In this document: piece by piece, positions 1 through 7,067 of the stretch | Layout: the number at the start of each line of letters is the position of its first letter | How positions within the stretch are numbered: the first letter of the stretch is position 1 | Assembly (NCBI GenBank): GCA_003024985.2 | Contig: PXIH01S0010803.1 | Source of the DNA: Euperipatoides rowelli | Taxonomy: Eukaryota; Onychophora; Udeonychophora; Euonychophora; Peripatopsidae | Direction: 5' to 3' (one strand) | DNA length: 12,979 nt | Notes under the pieces: generated by a model | Databases searched by the model: none | The model's input: only the letters and a program-made list of their open reading frames with translations | What the model was told of the DNA's origin: nothing | Translations under genes and position numbers: made by a program

Positions 1-88
1 CGGTTTAGAAATATTGAGTCGGTTCTCTTCGGGAACCTAATGCTATTACGGTTACCGACTATTAACTCGGTTCCCTTGCACCCCTAAT
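1..88 (-). mobile_element. hAT-like transposon terminus (partial, enters from window edge)
   Basis: Read on the minus strand this starts TAGGGGTGCAAGGGAACCG and continues with repeated CGGTTCC/CGGTTACCG-type motifs. That layout (TAGGGNTGCA terminus plus degenerate CGGTT repeats) is familiar from non-autonomous hAT elements of animals. Internal pairing is clear: AGTCGGT at 17-23 is the exact complement of ACCGACT at 54-60, and inside it GGTTC (21-25) pairs with GAACC (33-37). The G+C content is well above the surroundings. The other end lies outside the window, so target-site duplication cannot be tested; the 8 bases after the end are ATATATAC. Family assignment is from motif memory only. Confidence 0.45.
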
Positions 89-143
89 ATATACATACTG
101 TATATACAGTGTCTACAGTATATATACATACATACAGTATATG
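89..143. repeat. TA/ACTGTA-rich microsatellite with palindromes
   Basis: This is a degenerate run of TATA, CATA and ACAGTATA units directly after the hAT-like end. It contains the perfect 14-bp palindrome ACTGTATATACAGT at 97-110. It is best read as simple sequence of the kind that flanks or grows beside old transposon ends. Confidence 0.6.
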
Positions 144-1196
144 CAGTAGATATTCAAATGATTTCAGGAATTATAAAATACTTGTGTTGTATCACTTATA
201 TTAACCAATGCTTTTATAAGACAAATTTCTTGAGGTTTTTAGGATCTGTTTCCGAGGACTTTCTTTAAAACTGGGCCAAACTCTGAACTTTGGCATAAAA
301 TTTGGAAAATGCTCTAAATTGTATAAAATAATACTGTTACTAATTTCTAGCAAATGCTGGAAAAAGTTAACAAAACTAGAAAGATCCATAGCACACTGAA
401 CTTGCAGAATTTAAATAGAAACAATTTGTATTATATTATTGAAAATTAAGTGTCTTAAAAGAGGAATTTCACCTCTTTTAACCTGTTCAACGTTTGCCAC
501 GTACATATACGTTTAATAAAACTTCTGGTATTGTTTACCACATAATTTTATGTTTTGTACTCACTTGTTTATTATGTCACTTTAAACAATAATAATTGCA
601 TAAATATACACATTGGGTTAAGCAGCAATGATGTGACAATAATATTAAAGGTCAAGTCTTGACTTATTTAATTTGATTGGCTAGCAAGGACAAAGGTCAT
701 TGGCTTTTTAAAAAGGTGGTTTGAAAAAGAAAATATTGATGGCAGAAGAAATGAAAAAAAAAAAGCATTGAAGATGAACTAAGTTATTATCAAAATATAA
801 AAGGAGTTGACAAATGTAATCAAATACTCAGCTTTTATTCAGTTAAAAGAAAACAGAATAAGAAATGGTATAAAAAAAGTTTAAACATTTACTGATTATC
901 TGTCTTTTCTATTCTTTAAGCCAAAAACAGAGGCAAACTAACACACATTCAGTTTATTTAGTTACAATTAATTATTTATTTACAATTAATTAAAAAATTC
1001 TAGATTTGTATAAAACAGAACCAACTCCTAAATATGGAAGACCAGCTATAAAAAAGCTAGTAGATTATGTAAAGTCTGTCAAAAAAAAAGAAAAAAGAAA
1101 TGAATGCTGATATATTTGTGCTGAATGTGATGTCAGTTTATGAGTAGTCCCATGTTTTAAAATATATTGTACACAAAAGCAATTTTAAAATTCTTG
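144..1196. other. AT-rich non-coding stretch
   Basis: No gene is supported. A minus-strand frame of 62 codons (201-389) has slightly less AT-driven amino acids than others in the window but no recognisable domain. Two features stand out: the hairpin at 455-481, listed separately, and a short block at 676-704 that carries two ATTGGC/GATTGG (inverted CCAAT) motifs around AGGACAaAGGTCA (687-699), a good match to a nuclear-receptor DR1 half-site pair. A single such match in 13 kb may be chance. Confidence 0.6.
455..481. other. perfect 10-bp hairpin
   Basis: TTAAAAGAGG (455-464) and CCTCTTTTAA (472-481) are exact complements around the 7-nt loop AATTTCA. It is not the histone 3' stem-loop (no GGCTCTTTTCAGAGCC core). 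In a eukaryote there is no reason to call it a terminator. Function is unknown. Confidence 0.6.
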
Positions 1197-1216
1197 AAAA
1201 AAAAAAAAAAAAAAAC
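1197..1216 (+). repeat. A20 run
   Basis: An uninterrupted run of 20 A on the plus strand follows AATTTTAAAATTCTTG. Possible origins are the tail of a retroposed sequence or simple expansion. No target-site duplication or SINE body could be recognised upstream. Confidence 0.7.
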
Positions 1217-1250
1217 TGGTTACGGTACCGATATTTCTAATATTTTAAAG
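1217..1250. mobile_element. short CGGTACCG fragment, possibly transposon-derived
   Basis: TTACGGTACCGA at 1221-1232 closely matches TTACGGTTACCGA at 47-59 in the hAT-like end at the start of the window, and it contains the palindrome CGGTACCG (1224-1231). It is probably a second, short fragment of the same kind of element. The match is too short to set boundaries. Confidence 0.25.
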
Positions 1251-1426
1251 TAATATTTTTTTTTACTTATTAAAATATCTTCTTTTAAAAAAAATAAAAT
1301 AAACAATCAACAATATTTTTTTTTATATTTATTGATAAATAATGAATTAAGAAACAACGAAGTAAAAAAAAAAAATGCTTAAAATTTTGATTAGGGAAAA
1401 GAAATGCAACATTATTAGAGATTAAA

Positions 1427-1518
1427 CGAATATTCGGTTAGTATTCTGTATTCGGCCGGGTTTCATAGTAGTCGGCCGTTTATGATCTGTATTCGGTCGA
1501 ATATTAGTCATCACCCTG
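1427..1518 (-). mobile_element. hAT-like terminus with ATTCGG/CGGCCG subterminal repeats
   Basis: Read on the minus strand this begins CAGGGTGATGACTAATATTC and carries CGACCGAATA, CGGCCGACTA and CGGCCGAATA in series. On the plus strand ATTCGG recurs three times and CGGCCG twice within 65 bases, against very AT-rich flanks. CAGGGTG-type ends with repeated (T)ATTCGGCCGAATA motifs are typical of non-autonomous hAT elements in animals. Only one end is visible; I found no inverted partner upstream. The exact family is not known to me. Confidence 0.45.
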
Positions 1519-2054
1519 AATATATTATTAAATAAGTGGGGAAGGGAGTTTTTCCTTAAATAAATGTAGAAAACAAGGCGAGGTCCTGTAATATTTTAGA
1601 AAATCAAATTCAAGTAGTTAGTGTACTTTTATGAATGCATCGGGAGGGAGGCACACTAGCATTTTATTATGAATACAATGCATCGTAAGAGATTCAGAGG
1701 AAGTCAGGCCGGTTATTATTCAGTTTAAAAAAAGAGAAAAATAATCTGTATTGTGCCCTGGAATTTAAAAATTCATTACAAAACTGCATTAGTCTTTTTT
1801 CTATTATTATCTTCAACTAATTATTTTGAATAGAATAACAATTTCTTCACTATTATTATTTTATGAGAACTTCTAACCAGCAGCGTCACACATGTTCATT
1901 CTTGATTGCTTAAAAAAACGTCGTCTTATTGTATGGAGAGAAGAAAAAAAAAAAGTTTCTCTCTGCCCTATGGCATTGCTTAAAATCAAACATCTTTAAA
2001 GGTTGTCAATTAGGTTGTTTTGACTAATAAAATAAATAGGATATTTGGCCTTTA

Positions 2055-2105
2055 ATAATGGCTGAATATTCGGTATCTGGCCAAAATGAATATTAGTTTC
2101 ATCTT
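2055..2105 (-). mobile_element. diverged relative of the 1427-1518 element end
   Basis: GCTGAATATTCGGTATCTGG followed by GAATATTAGTTTCATC repeats, in the same orientation, the pattern CGAATATTCGG ... CGAATATTAGTCATC seen at 1427-1512. It lacks the CACCCTG terminus and most of the CGGCCG motifs. It is a direct, decayed copy rather than the opposite end of one element, since a partner terminus should be inverted. Confidence 0.3.
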
Positions 2106-2316
2106 TAAACATTGTGACTGCATTTTCAGCAGTTAAATAAAACGTTGAAAGGGTTCATGTATTTTATTTATAAAAATTTACTGTACAAAAGATTATTTAA
2201 AAATATCATTTGCTAATAGATATGCATCTCAGTCTTTTAAAAAATTATAACATGGTTAGTGAATAAAAGTGTTTGATAGTTAGGCAGGCGAGCATTGCTT
2301 AAATGATCTTATTTGT

Positions 2317-2337
2317 AAAAAAAAAAAAAAAAAAAAA
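2317..2337 (+). repeat. A21 run
   Basis: This is the longest homopolymer in the window: 21 consecutive A on the plus strand after GATCTTATTTGT. No polyadenylation signal or recognisable retroposon body lies just upstream. Confidence 0.75.
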
Positions 2338-2688
2338 TTGCAAACTTTTTATGTAAATCTTTTAATCTCCAAAAATATATTGGAGAATCCAATATACAGT
2401 ATTTTCCCTTTTGTTTATAATGTTCACCCTAAAATTAAATACAGTTAGGTGAAATATATAGATAAAAGTATAAATTTTCTTTTCTTGAATACTGAGGCAG
2501 GTTATTAAATATGTTTCTATTTATTGCCATTTGTACTAATGTGCAAACACCAGATGATGACAAAATCCAAAACACAAAAGTCACTAAGGCTTGTTAACAA
2601 TACACAGTTGTCATAAACGTAATTACTGATAACGTTTAATGTAAAAAAAAAATCCAAAAGTTCAAACTAAAAATTAAAGCAGGTGTGA

Positions 2689-2859
2689 CTTGAGACTTCC
2701 AGCCTTAAACAGCAACAAAAGAAGCAGCAGCAGCAACATACGAAAAATAGATGAAAGGAATTAGAGCAGCAACAAGAAATCCAACGAAAACAACCAATTC
2801 TTATTCAGGGTAGACTTAAAACACTGTATAAGTTCACAATTCAGCAATCCAACGAATAA
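2689..2859 (+). repeat. CAG/CAA-rich low-complexity stretch (Q/K-rich frame broken by one stop)
   Basis: CAG and CAA triplets recur, including GCAGCAGCAGCA around 2724-2735. In one plus-strand frame the triplets read as a Gln/Lys/Glu-rich peptide from 2689 to the TAA at 2857-2859, interrupted by a single TGA at 2752-2754. The half after the TGA has coiled-coil-like Leu/Gln/Glu/Lys composition. There is no start codon with good context and no splice-supported extension. It is most likely a degenerate trinucleotide repeat; a decayed exon is a remote alternative. Confidence 0.35.
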
Positions 2860-2931
2860 TGAGTCCACTGCACTGTAATCAGAATTGATCTATCATCATC
2901 GTAAGTAAACACAACAAAATTAAATAAAAAA

Positions 2932-2993
2932 AGCTACTGCAACTAACAACGGCGGCCATAGGCGCCACATACGGGTAGCTATTGTAACTAATG
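2932..2993. other. GC-rich spot flanked by a 16-bp direct repeat
   Basis: AGCTACTGCAACTAAC (2932-2947) and AGCTATTGTAACTAAT (2978-2993) are an imperfect direct repeat (13 of 16 identical). Between them lies the most C+G-rich patch of the window (2950-2974, with GGCGGCC, GGCGCC and ACGGG). On the minus strand an ATG at 2970-2968 opens a 16-codon frame ending at 2920, MWRLWPPLLVAVAFFI, which has the shape of a signal peptide. The start context is poor and no downstream exon is identified, so this is not called as a gene. Confidence 0.3.
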
Positions 2994-3292
2994 CAAAATA
3001 AAGAAAATCACAAAATACAAATAGCAAAGCAAAAAATATAAGATCACAAAATAGTAAATACAGCTTTATTTAAGAATGATCAAAGACGTGCGTTTTATGT
3101 CTACCGTTATATTAGAGTACTTCAAATTTGTGATAATAACCTTTATAAAACAATGAGCTCAAGAAAAAGAAAAATAGCTGAAGACAACAGCGGCTTCAAT
3201 AAAAATGTGAACAGAGAAATTTACTGTTATAGAAGTAAATGGATGTCCTCAATGTTACTTAATTACACCTTTTGATTAAAATGAAAATTTAC

Positions 3293-3308
3293 AAAAAAAA
3301 AAAAAAAA
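3293..3308 (+). repeat. A16 run
   Basis: Sixteen consecutive A on the plus strand. It is the third long A run in this half of the window, all on the same strand. Confidence 0.7.
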
Positions 3309-3408
3309 CCATTTTATTTATTGTAGCCTAGCAACAAAATACATAACTATATGCATAGTTGTCTCTAGCTTACCTGCTGTAGGGGTTAAAAGTCTCTGGG
3401 GAATTTGA

Positions 3409-3505
3409 TATTCTTTTTTTATTTTGATATGCGGCTCCCTAAATTTTATTTTTATAAGTTTTTTGTTGGAATGACTCTTTGTTTCAGAAAGGTTCCCTAC
3501 CCCTG
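3409..3505 (-). mobile_element. hAT-like remnant, terminus at 3505
   Basis: On the minus strand the sequence begins CAGGGGTAGGGAACCTTTC, continues with AAAGAGTC, and has GGGAGCCGCATATC further in. A CAGGGGTNGGNAACCT terminus followed by a GGCTC.../GAGCCGCAT block is a well-known layout of Charlie-type hAT elements. The 8 bases after the end (3506-3513, TCCTAGAG) are the expected target-site position. A possible opposite end, TAGGGGTTAAAAG near 3380, matches only weakly and has no matching duplication, so the left boundary is uncertain. There is no coding sequence, so the remnant is non-autonomous. Confidence 0.45.
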
Positions 3506-3517
3506 TCCTAGAGAGTA

Positions 3518-3607
3518 ACTATACCAAATTTGGTCCAGATTGTTGTAAGAGTTTAGGATTATATAGAGTACATAAACACAGACATCCAATTTTATAAGAT
3601 AATAGAT
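3518..3607. mobile_element. interspersed-repeat tail ('taccaaatttggtccagat' type)
   Basis: The order TACCAAATTTGGTCCAGAT, then GAGTTTAGGA, then a TATAGAGTACATAAACACAGACAT block, then TTTATAAGATAATAGAT matches a pattern found widely in animal genomes, often at RTE-type non-LTR retrotransposon 3' tails or in repeats of unclear class. The reverse complement carries TATAAAATTGGATGTCTGTG, which resembles the ATAAAGAGCAAGTTTGG...TGTCTGTC start of the tandem units at 10611. It directly abuts the hAT-like terminus, suggesting one inserted next to or into the other. Confidence 0.4.
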
Positions 3608-3670
3608 GTGACCTATTTACAATTAATACTGTGTGCAATATTATTTCAAGTGTAATTTATATTCAAGTAA

Positions 3671-3996
3671 TTTTAAACTTGGTCAATTTAGTTTTGTTTT
3701 GCCAAAAAAAACGTATGTTGAATTCAACAAATTTTCTTATTTCATTGAAGAAAGTGTGAAAATTAAGTTTTATACAAATTTTTATAAATTAAAAAAATAA
3801 GACCAAAGACATCTTAAAAATCAAAGCAAGCACCAGGTATTTGCTTTGATTTCTATTTAAGATGATGTCACTGGACTCCATTTTTAATTTATAAACGTAG
3901 GTATAAAACGTATATTTTCACATCTTTTTAATGAATAAGAAAATTTGATGAATATACGTTTTTTGGGCAACATAAAACTAAAATGACCAAGTTGAA
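3671..3996. repeat. long imperfect fold-back (inverted repeat, ~155-160-bp arms)
   Basis: The left arm (3671-3829) and right arm (3841-3996) are inverted copies around an 11-base spacer. The inner edge is exact: TCAAAGCAA (3821-3829) pairs with TTGCTTTGA (3841-3849). Near the outer edge ACTTGGTCA (from 3678) pairs with TGACCAAGT (3984-3992). Long blocks in between match with scattered substitutions and small indels, for example around AAATTTTCTTAT and TTTATAAATTAAAAA. The right arm holds its own 12-bp perfect inverted pair, AAAACGTATATT (3905-3916) and AATATACGTTTT (3951-3962), which is decayed in the left arm. There is no coding sequence. A MITE or fold-back element is the natural reading; the family is not recognised. 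Confidence 0.75.
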
Positions 3997-4503
3997 AACA
4001 ATATTGATAATATACTTTTAACTGCATATTTAATTGAATTATACAATTACAAACTTATTTTTAAATTCAGTACTTAAGATAAAATGTAAACTTATTACTG
4101 CATTTGATAAAATATAATCTATCCCATCTATGTGCCAGGGTGCAAAAAAGTAAATAAAAAAGCGTAACCACTCATACTGAAAAGCTATTAATTTAACAGA
4201 TAGGCCTATATTTAAATATAGTTTTAAAAAAATCTGTCTATATCTATTACAAATTAAACAGCTTCACCTTAAATTCAGATTCCATTCATTATTGGAAAAA
4301 TAGTTAAGTTTCTATCATATTGGTGACCACAAATGTTGCCAAAATGAATAGAAATTTGTTTTTTGTTAGAGTGATTCCACATTTTTACATTTATGCATCA
4401 GTGCAATTTGTTTATGCATTAGACATTCAATCACATAAACACAACAGAATAAAAATTAAAAAAAAAATTAGAAGGAAATTAATACCTGAAAATATTTTTT
4501 TAA
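3997..4503. other. AT-rich non-coding stretch
   Basis: No gene is seen. A 66-codon plus-strand frame (4320-4520) is rich in Lys, Ile, Phe and Asn and ends in a run of AAA codons before the hairpins at 4504; it looks like chance. CCAGGGTGC at 4134-4142 is an isolated GC-rich word. Confidence 0.55.
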
Positions 4504-4584
4504 CTACCAATGGTTGGTAACTACCAAAAAAGGATTGGCCTCCATCTATGCTGAACCCAAGGGTGTTTGGTCCATTCAGCATAG
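4504..4584. other. two adjacent short hairpins
   Basis: TACCAA (4505-4510) pairs with TTGGTA (4514-4519). Thirty bases on, CTATGCTGAA (4546-4555) pairs perfectly with TTCAGCATAG (4575-4584), and CCAA (4557-4560) with TTGG (4567-4570) inside it. CCAA/TTGG words also occur in the linker (4524-4527, 4535-4538). The stem is too short for a typical animal miRNA precursor. It could be a transposon end or a structured RNA element. Confidence 0.5.
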
Positions 4585-4677
4585 TAATTGTCAAGTCTAA
4601 AAAAATATGAATTATTCTATCTTAATTTTAATATAGTTTCATCATACTGTAAATAATTATTTTAACAAACGCTATGT

Positions 4678-4996
4678 TTTATTTTTACCTTAAAAGTCAT
4701 GTTTCGTTCAATTTTGCTTCAGATTCCATCAAATAATTAAGAAATTAAGACTATATCGAGTCGTTTACAAGAAACCAAAAATATTTTTGTCGTCACGATA
4801 TCGTTTTCAATTCCCCATAAATTGCTAGCACAATAGTGACCTTAGTACGCAAGACGATGAAGATCAGCTGAAGCAGATCGCATTGGAAATAAAATACGCT
4901 AAAAATAAAATATCCCTTATCAATAACAACAACTAATGAATGGGAAATTACTGACTGCTTCAATAATTAAAATTATTAGTCTACAATCATATTTTA
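4678..4996 (+). repeat. repeat copy A (inverted relative to 6008-6199)
   Basis: Three blocks match the reverse complement of 6008-6199 in order. They are TTATTTTTACCTTAAAAGTC plus ATGTTTCGTTC (4678-4709), a 25-base exact match at 4772-4796 centred on CAAAAATATTTTTG, and a looser block around AATGAATGGGAAATTACTG and GTCTACAATCAT (4936-4990). Copy A carries extra sequence between the blocks (about 40 bases around 4711-4765 and more at 4810-4930). The family is not recognised and no open frame is present. Confidence 0.6.
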
Positions 4997-6007
4997 GATA
5001 TTTGTTTGTTTGTAGTTCTTTTAAGATTCTGTAATTTCGATTAATAATGCAGCTTTTAGAATTTTATTACTAGCTCAATCTGTTTTTTTTTTTAAATATT
5101 GGCGATTCAACATTATAACAGTCAGACAGAATAACAATTTTGTTCTTAACTCAACTGGTTTGTTTTAATCCTATAAACTCTGATGACTCGTATTTGCAAT
5201 TTGACCTTATTGTGCCAAATTCTCGGATGATGTGTATATGTGTTCTAGTGAGCTATATTAATATATGCTTTTTTTCTTCTTCAATTTTTAATATTTACGT
5301 ACATAATTATTTAATTATAATGTATTTTACATAATAAAAAATGAAAATTTAGGCTTGCTAAAGCAAAGAAATGTTAGTCTACACACCAAAATAATAACAC
5401 TGACAAACAAAATGTTTTATATACGGTACTGTATAGACAGCATGTACTGTGCATATAACTTTATAAATAACTGATAATAAAAATATTACAGTATATTTAC
5501 TTTAATATTTTCAACATTTACATTATATATTCACACACAAAAAAAAACCCTCATGAACTGTATTTTTAACAGAATTTTTTTTAATGCATTTTTAGTGTCT
5601 ATACGTAAAGTGATTATTTACTGTATATAAAAAAATTAAAATTAGTTCAACTTTAATTAAAGATTCCTTTAAGTCAATTAATTAGGTTTGTAATGATATA
5701 TTGTTTATTATAAAATCCTATGAATATTAAGCTGTATAATAGGCCATAAAGATTATGTAGTCACAATAGTGCTGTTAATTGAGCCAAACATAGGAATAGT
5801 AAGCCGAGTTGAAAGGATTATGCTATAAATTATTGCTAAATAAATTAAATGTGTACAGTTCTTAAAAATATTTTTACAAATCAAGTAAGCTAATAATCAA
5901 ATGAAATATGAGAATAACAAAACAGAAAATAATTTGTAAAGGAAATCCTGCTATTGACTATTTACTGACAAAAAAATAAATCTTTTAAAAATAAAACCTA
6001 AGTTGAA
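4997..6007. other. AT-rich sequence between the two inverted copies
   Basis: No gene is recognisable. A 64-codon plus-strand frame (5140-5334) has no domain and ends in Ile/Tyr-rich AT translation. Around 5420-5455 GTACTGTA/ACTGT words recur, as at 96-143. Short AT palindromes are common. If the inverted copies are the ends of one element, this is its interior and it has no visible coding capacity. Confidence 0.5.
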
Positions 6008-6199
6008 ATATAAATGAAATATCATTGTAGGCTCTTATTTTTAATTACTGTAATATCCCATTAATGTATAGAAAATAGAATGATTCGTTATTCTTAGAAA
6101 TTATAACAACGATGCTGTCATTGTGACGACAAAAATATTTTTGGTTTGCTTAATAAAGTTCGATTCGAATGAAACATAACTTTTAAAATAAAAATAAAC
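6008..6199 (-). repeat. repeat copy B (inverted relative to 4678-4996)
   Basis: The plus strand at 6123-6147 is the exact reverse complement of 4772-4796. GAATGAAACATAACTTTTAA (6167-6186) and the following AT stretch match the outer block of copy A, and 6020-6070 (CATTGTAGGCTC ... TAATATCCCATTAATG) matches the inner block with several differences. Copy B is shorter than copy A. Confidence 0.6.
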
Positions 6200-6509
6200 T
6201 AATTTTATTATAATTAGTACTAATAATATGCTTTAATAACGTAAAGAAATAAATGTTACATCAACAGTAGGATGAAGTTTTGAGAAAATAACATCAGGCA
6301 GAATAGCATATCAAGAATAAGAATAAAGTTTGCAGAGTAAGTACTGTAACTAGAATAGGCTAGGCAAAACAAAAAGAATGATGGCATGATATATTTTTAG
6401 TGATTTTAAATGAAAAGTGAAAGAGAGAGAGAAAAATGATAATTGTATGCAATCTCATTTTCAAAATCCTTTAATTCTACCTGTTATTGTTAATTTTTAA
6501 AATTAACTC

Positions 6510-6526
6510 TACGTCGGGCGCAACTG
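6510..6526 (-). repeat. CpG-rich 17-mer family, inverted copy
   Basis: The core GTCGGGCGCAA at 6513-6523 is the exact reverse complement of TTGCGCCCGAC at 7057-7067. Read on the minus strand the neighbourhood is GATCAGTTGCGCCCGAC, 14 of 17 identical to the copy at 7051. Confidence 0.6.
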
Positions 6527-6690
6527 ATCTGACAGATAAATGCGTTATTTTTTTAAATTGTAGCTTTATTTTAGTAAGTAGAAACCCCCAACACTTAGTA
6601 CGTTCCTAGCATGATCTCCTCTTTCGATAGATATAAAAAAGTTTATGATTGAAAGTCCCCAATGTCATGGAGGTTAATTTTAATCTATTA

Positions 6691-6707
6691 GATTCATTGC
6701 GCCCGTT
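6691..6707 (+). repeat. CpG-rich 17-mer family, direct copy 1
   Basis: GATTCATTGCGCCCG (6691-6705) differs at one base from GATGCATTGCGCCCG at 7051, exactly 360 bases downstream. TTATGCAAC follows, loosely similar to CCATGTGAC after the second copy. Confidence 0.6.
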
Positions 6708-6906
6708 TATGCAACAGTTTTTTTTCCTATTAGACGTGTTAATTTCAAAAATATTTTTTTTTACAAAAACATTTATAATTTTAAAACTTGTTATTTAAGT
6801 GTAATAAACTATTGGTACAGTATATAAATGTCAACAATTACCGTTATTGTACTAAACAATACTTTGTAGATATCATTTTTTTTTGCCTATAGGTGTCTTT
6901 TTGTAA

Positions 6907-6931
6907 AAATATATATACCGTATATATATTT
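6907..6931. repeat. 25-bp TA-rich palindrome
   Basis: AAATATATATAC (6907-6918) and GTATATATATTT (6920-6931) are exact complements around a single central C. It is likely a microsatellite-type sequence. Confidence 0.65.
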
Positions 6932-7050
6932 GCATACATAAAAAAATATGAAATATCATTAATAAAGTTGATATTAAATACATTATTATAAATAATGATA
7001 AAAAAAATAATTTGAGTCCATTAGACTAAGTAATTGAAAATGGTATGTCG

Positions 7051-7067
7051 GATGCATTGCGCCCGAC
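7051..7067 (+). repeat. CpG-rich 17-mer family, direct copy 2
   Basis: GATGCATTGCGCCCGAC shares 14 of 15 bases with the copy at 6691 and an 11-base exact inverted match with 6513-6523. It stands out in DNA that otherwise has very few CpG dinucleotides. Confidence 0.6.

Larger units (their letters stand above)
1519..2680. other. AT-rich non-coding stretch
   Basis: No gene is visible. Contents beyond the listed items: a purine/A-run hairpin GAGAGAA (1936-1942) with TTCTCTC (1957-1963); the decamer ATTGCTTAAA three times (1905, 1975, 2294); and two overlapping, mutually exclusive small hairpins at 2366-2386 (TCTCCAA/TTGGAGA) and 2379-2393 (ATTGGA/TCCAAT). Confidence 0.55.
6200..7050. other. AT-rich non-coding stretch
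   Basis: There is no gene. It includes a short GA run (6420-6432), two copies of the CpG-rich 17-mer listed separately, a somewhat GC-richer patch at 6584-6675 with no readable frame, and the TA palindrome at 6907-6931. Confidence 0.55.

Noticed and set aside
96-142. LexA/SOS-box-like TACTGTATATACAG and CAGTATATATACATAC words
   Set aside because: They sit in a TA/CATA microsatellite of an apparently eukaryotic sequence with no coding genes, so the resemblance to a bacterial operator is coincidental.
201-389. 62-codon minus-strand frame
   Set aside because: Its composition is slightly more protein-like, with Pro, Arg and Trp, but there is no recognisable domain, splice context or similarity I can name.
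455-481. Rho-independent terminator or histone stem-loop
   Set aside because: There is no T tract after the stem, no upstream gene and no histone core sequence.
1161-1526. AATATATT at 1161-1168 and 1519-1526 as an 8-bp target-site duplication of a hAT element
   Set aside because: The sequence after 1168 does not start with a hAT-like terminus, and an AATATATT match is easy to get by chance in this DNA.
1905-2303. Decamer ATTGCTTAAA three times (1905, 1975, 2294)
   Set aside because: It is AT-rich and short with no shared flanks, so the recurrence is weak evidence for a repeat family.
2961-2967. Retroviral-type primer-binding-site word TGGCGCC on the minus strand
   Set aside because: The match stops after seven bases and there is no LTR, polypurine tract or gag/pol coding nearby.
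4320-5334. 66- and 64-codon plus-strand frames (4320-4520 and 5140-5334)
   Set aside because: Low-complexity AT translations with no domain; the first runs through an AAA tract into a hairpin.
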